Shown: positions 27,321-27,500 of the stretch, piece after piece
How positions within the stretch are numbered: position 1 is the first letter of the stretch
Layout of the letters: each line of letters starts with the position of its first letter
Assembly (NCBI GenBank): GCA_009176605.1
Contig: SEYY01009639.1
Coordinates: forward strand, 1 to 27,500
Length of the DNA: 27,500 nt
Direction of reading: 5' to 3'
From: Armadillidium nasatum
Taxonomy: Eukaryota > Arthropoda > Malacostraca > Isopoda > Armadillidiidae
Notes under the pieces: generated by a model
Seen by the model: only the letters and a program-made list of their open reading frames with translations
Database searches by the model: none
Told to the model about the DNA's origin: nothing
Made by a program: the position numbers and the translations under genes

Positions 27321-27500
<180 letters not shown>

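Overview
The window is repeat-dominated, AT-rich DNA from a eukaryote, most likely an invertebrate and plausibly an arthropod. Evidence: APE-type LINEs of the CR1/Jockey group, an R2-like LINE, Ty3/gypsy retrotransposons, hAT and Tc1/mariner DNA transposons, a tRNA-derived SINE, and very long (TA)n, (CT)n and (TTA)n microsatellites. The species cannot be named from the sequence. I find no intact cellular protein gene. Every recognisable coding stretch is a broken transposable-element gene.

Layout: 1-3540 holds a MITE-like fold-back element (818-1343), a mariner transposase scrap, a LINE RT fragment on the minus strand and three (TA)n tracts. 3540-9005 is a decayed gypsy element (+) split by a GC-rich, 5'-truncated R2-like LINE (-, about 4690-7528) that contains an odd double palindrome at 6751-6842. 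9593-12086 is a hAT element with a 17-bp TIR, sitting inside a (TA)n tract. A second hAT-type element with GTGCGG repeats is nested in it, and that one holds a LINE 3' fragment flanked by (TA)n, so three levels are nested. 12204-12500 is a SINE with a tRNA-Ala-like head. 12840-13760 is a dead Tc1-like transposon, followed by two LINE endonuclease remnants and a degenerate minisatellite. 15588-17932 is a recent tandem duplication of about 1.1-1.25 kb. 18869-19015 is (CT)n. 19048-21557 holds two LINE copies arranged tail-to-tail around one (TA)n tract. 22330-24420 is a heavily decayed gypsy copy on the minus strand, recognisable only by piecing frames together. 25376-26106 has a poly-A-ended block and two hAT-type ends, and 26220-27349 is another LINE copy ending in (TA)n.

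The unifying signal is the (TA)n tracts: 17 of them, mostly 90-160 bp, placed almost always at element boundaries. In four independent LINE copies the 3' terminus runs straight into (TA)n, and in three of them a conserved hairpin-forming end (CCTCTRG...CCAGAGG) lies just before it. The SINE and possibly the 2838-3173 block follow the same hairpin-then-(TA)n design. My best hypothesis is that a LINE/SINE partnership here uses (TA)n as its 3' tail and that these tails then serve as landing sites for other elements. This is inference from one window.
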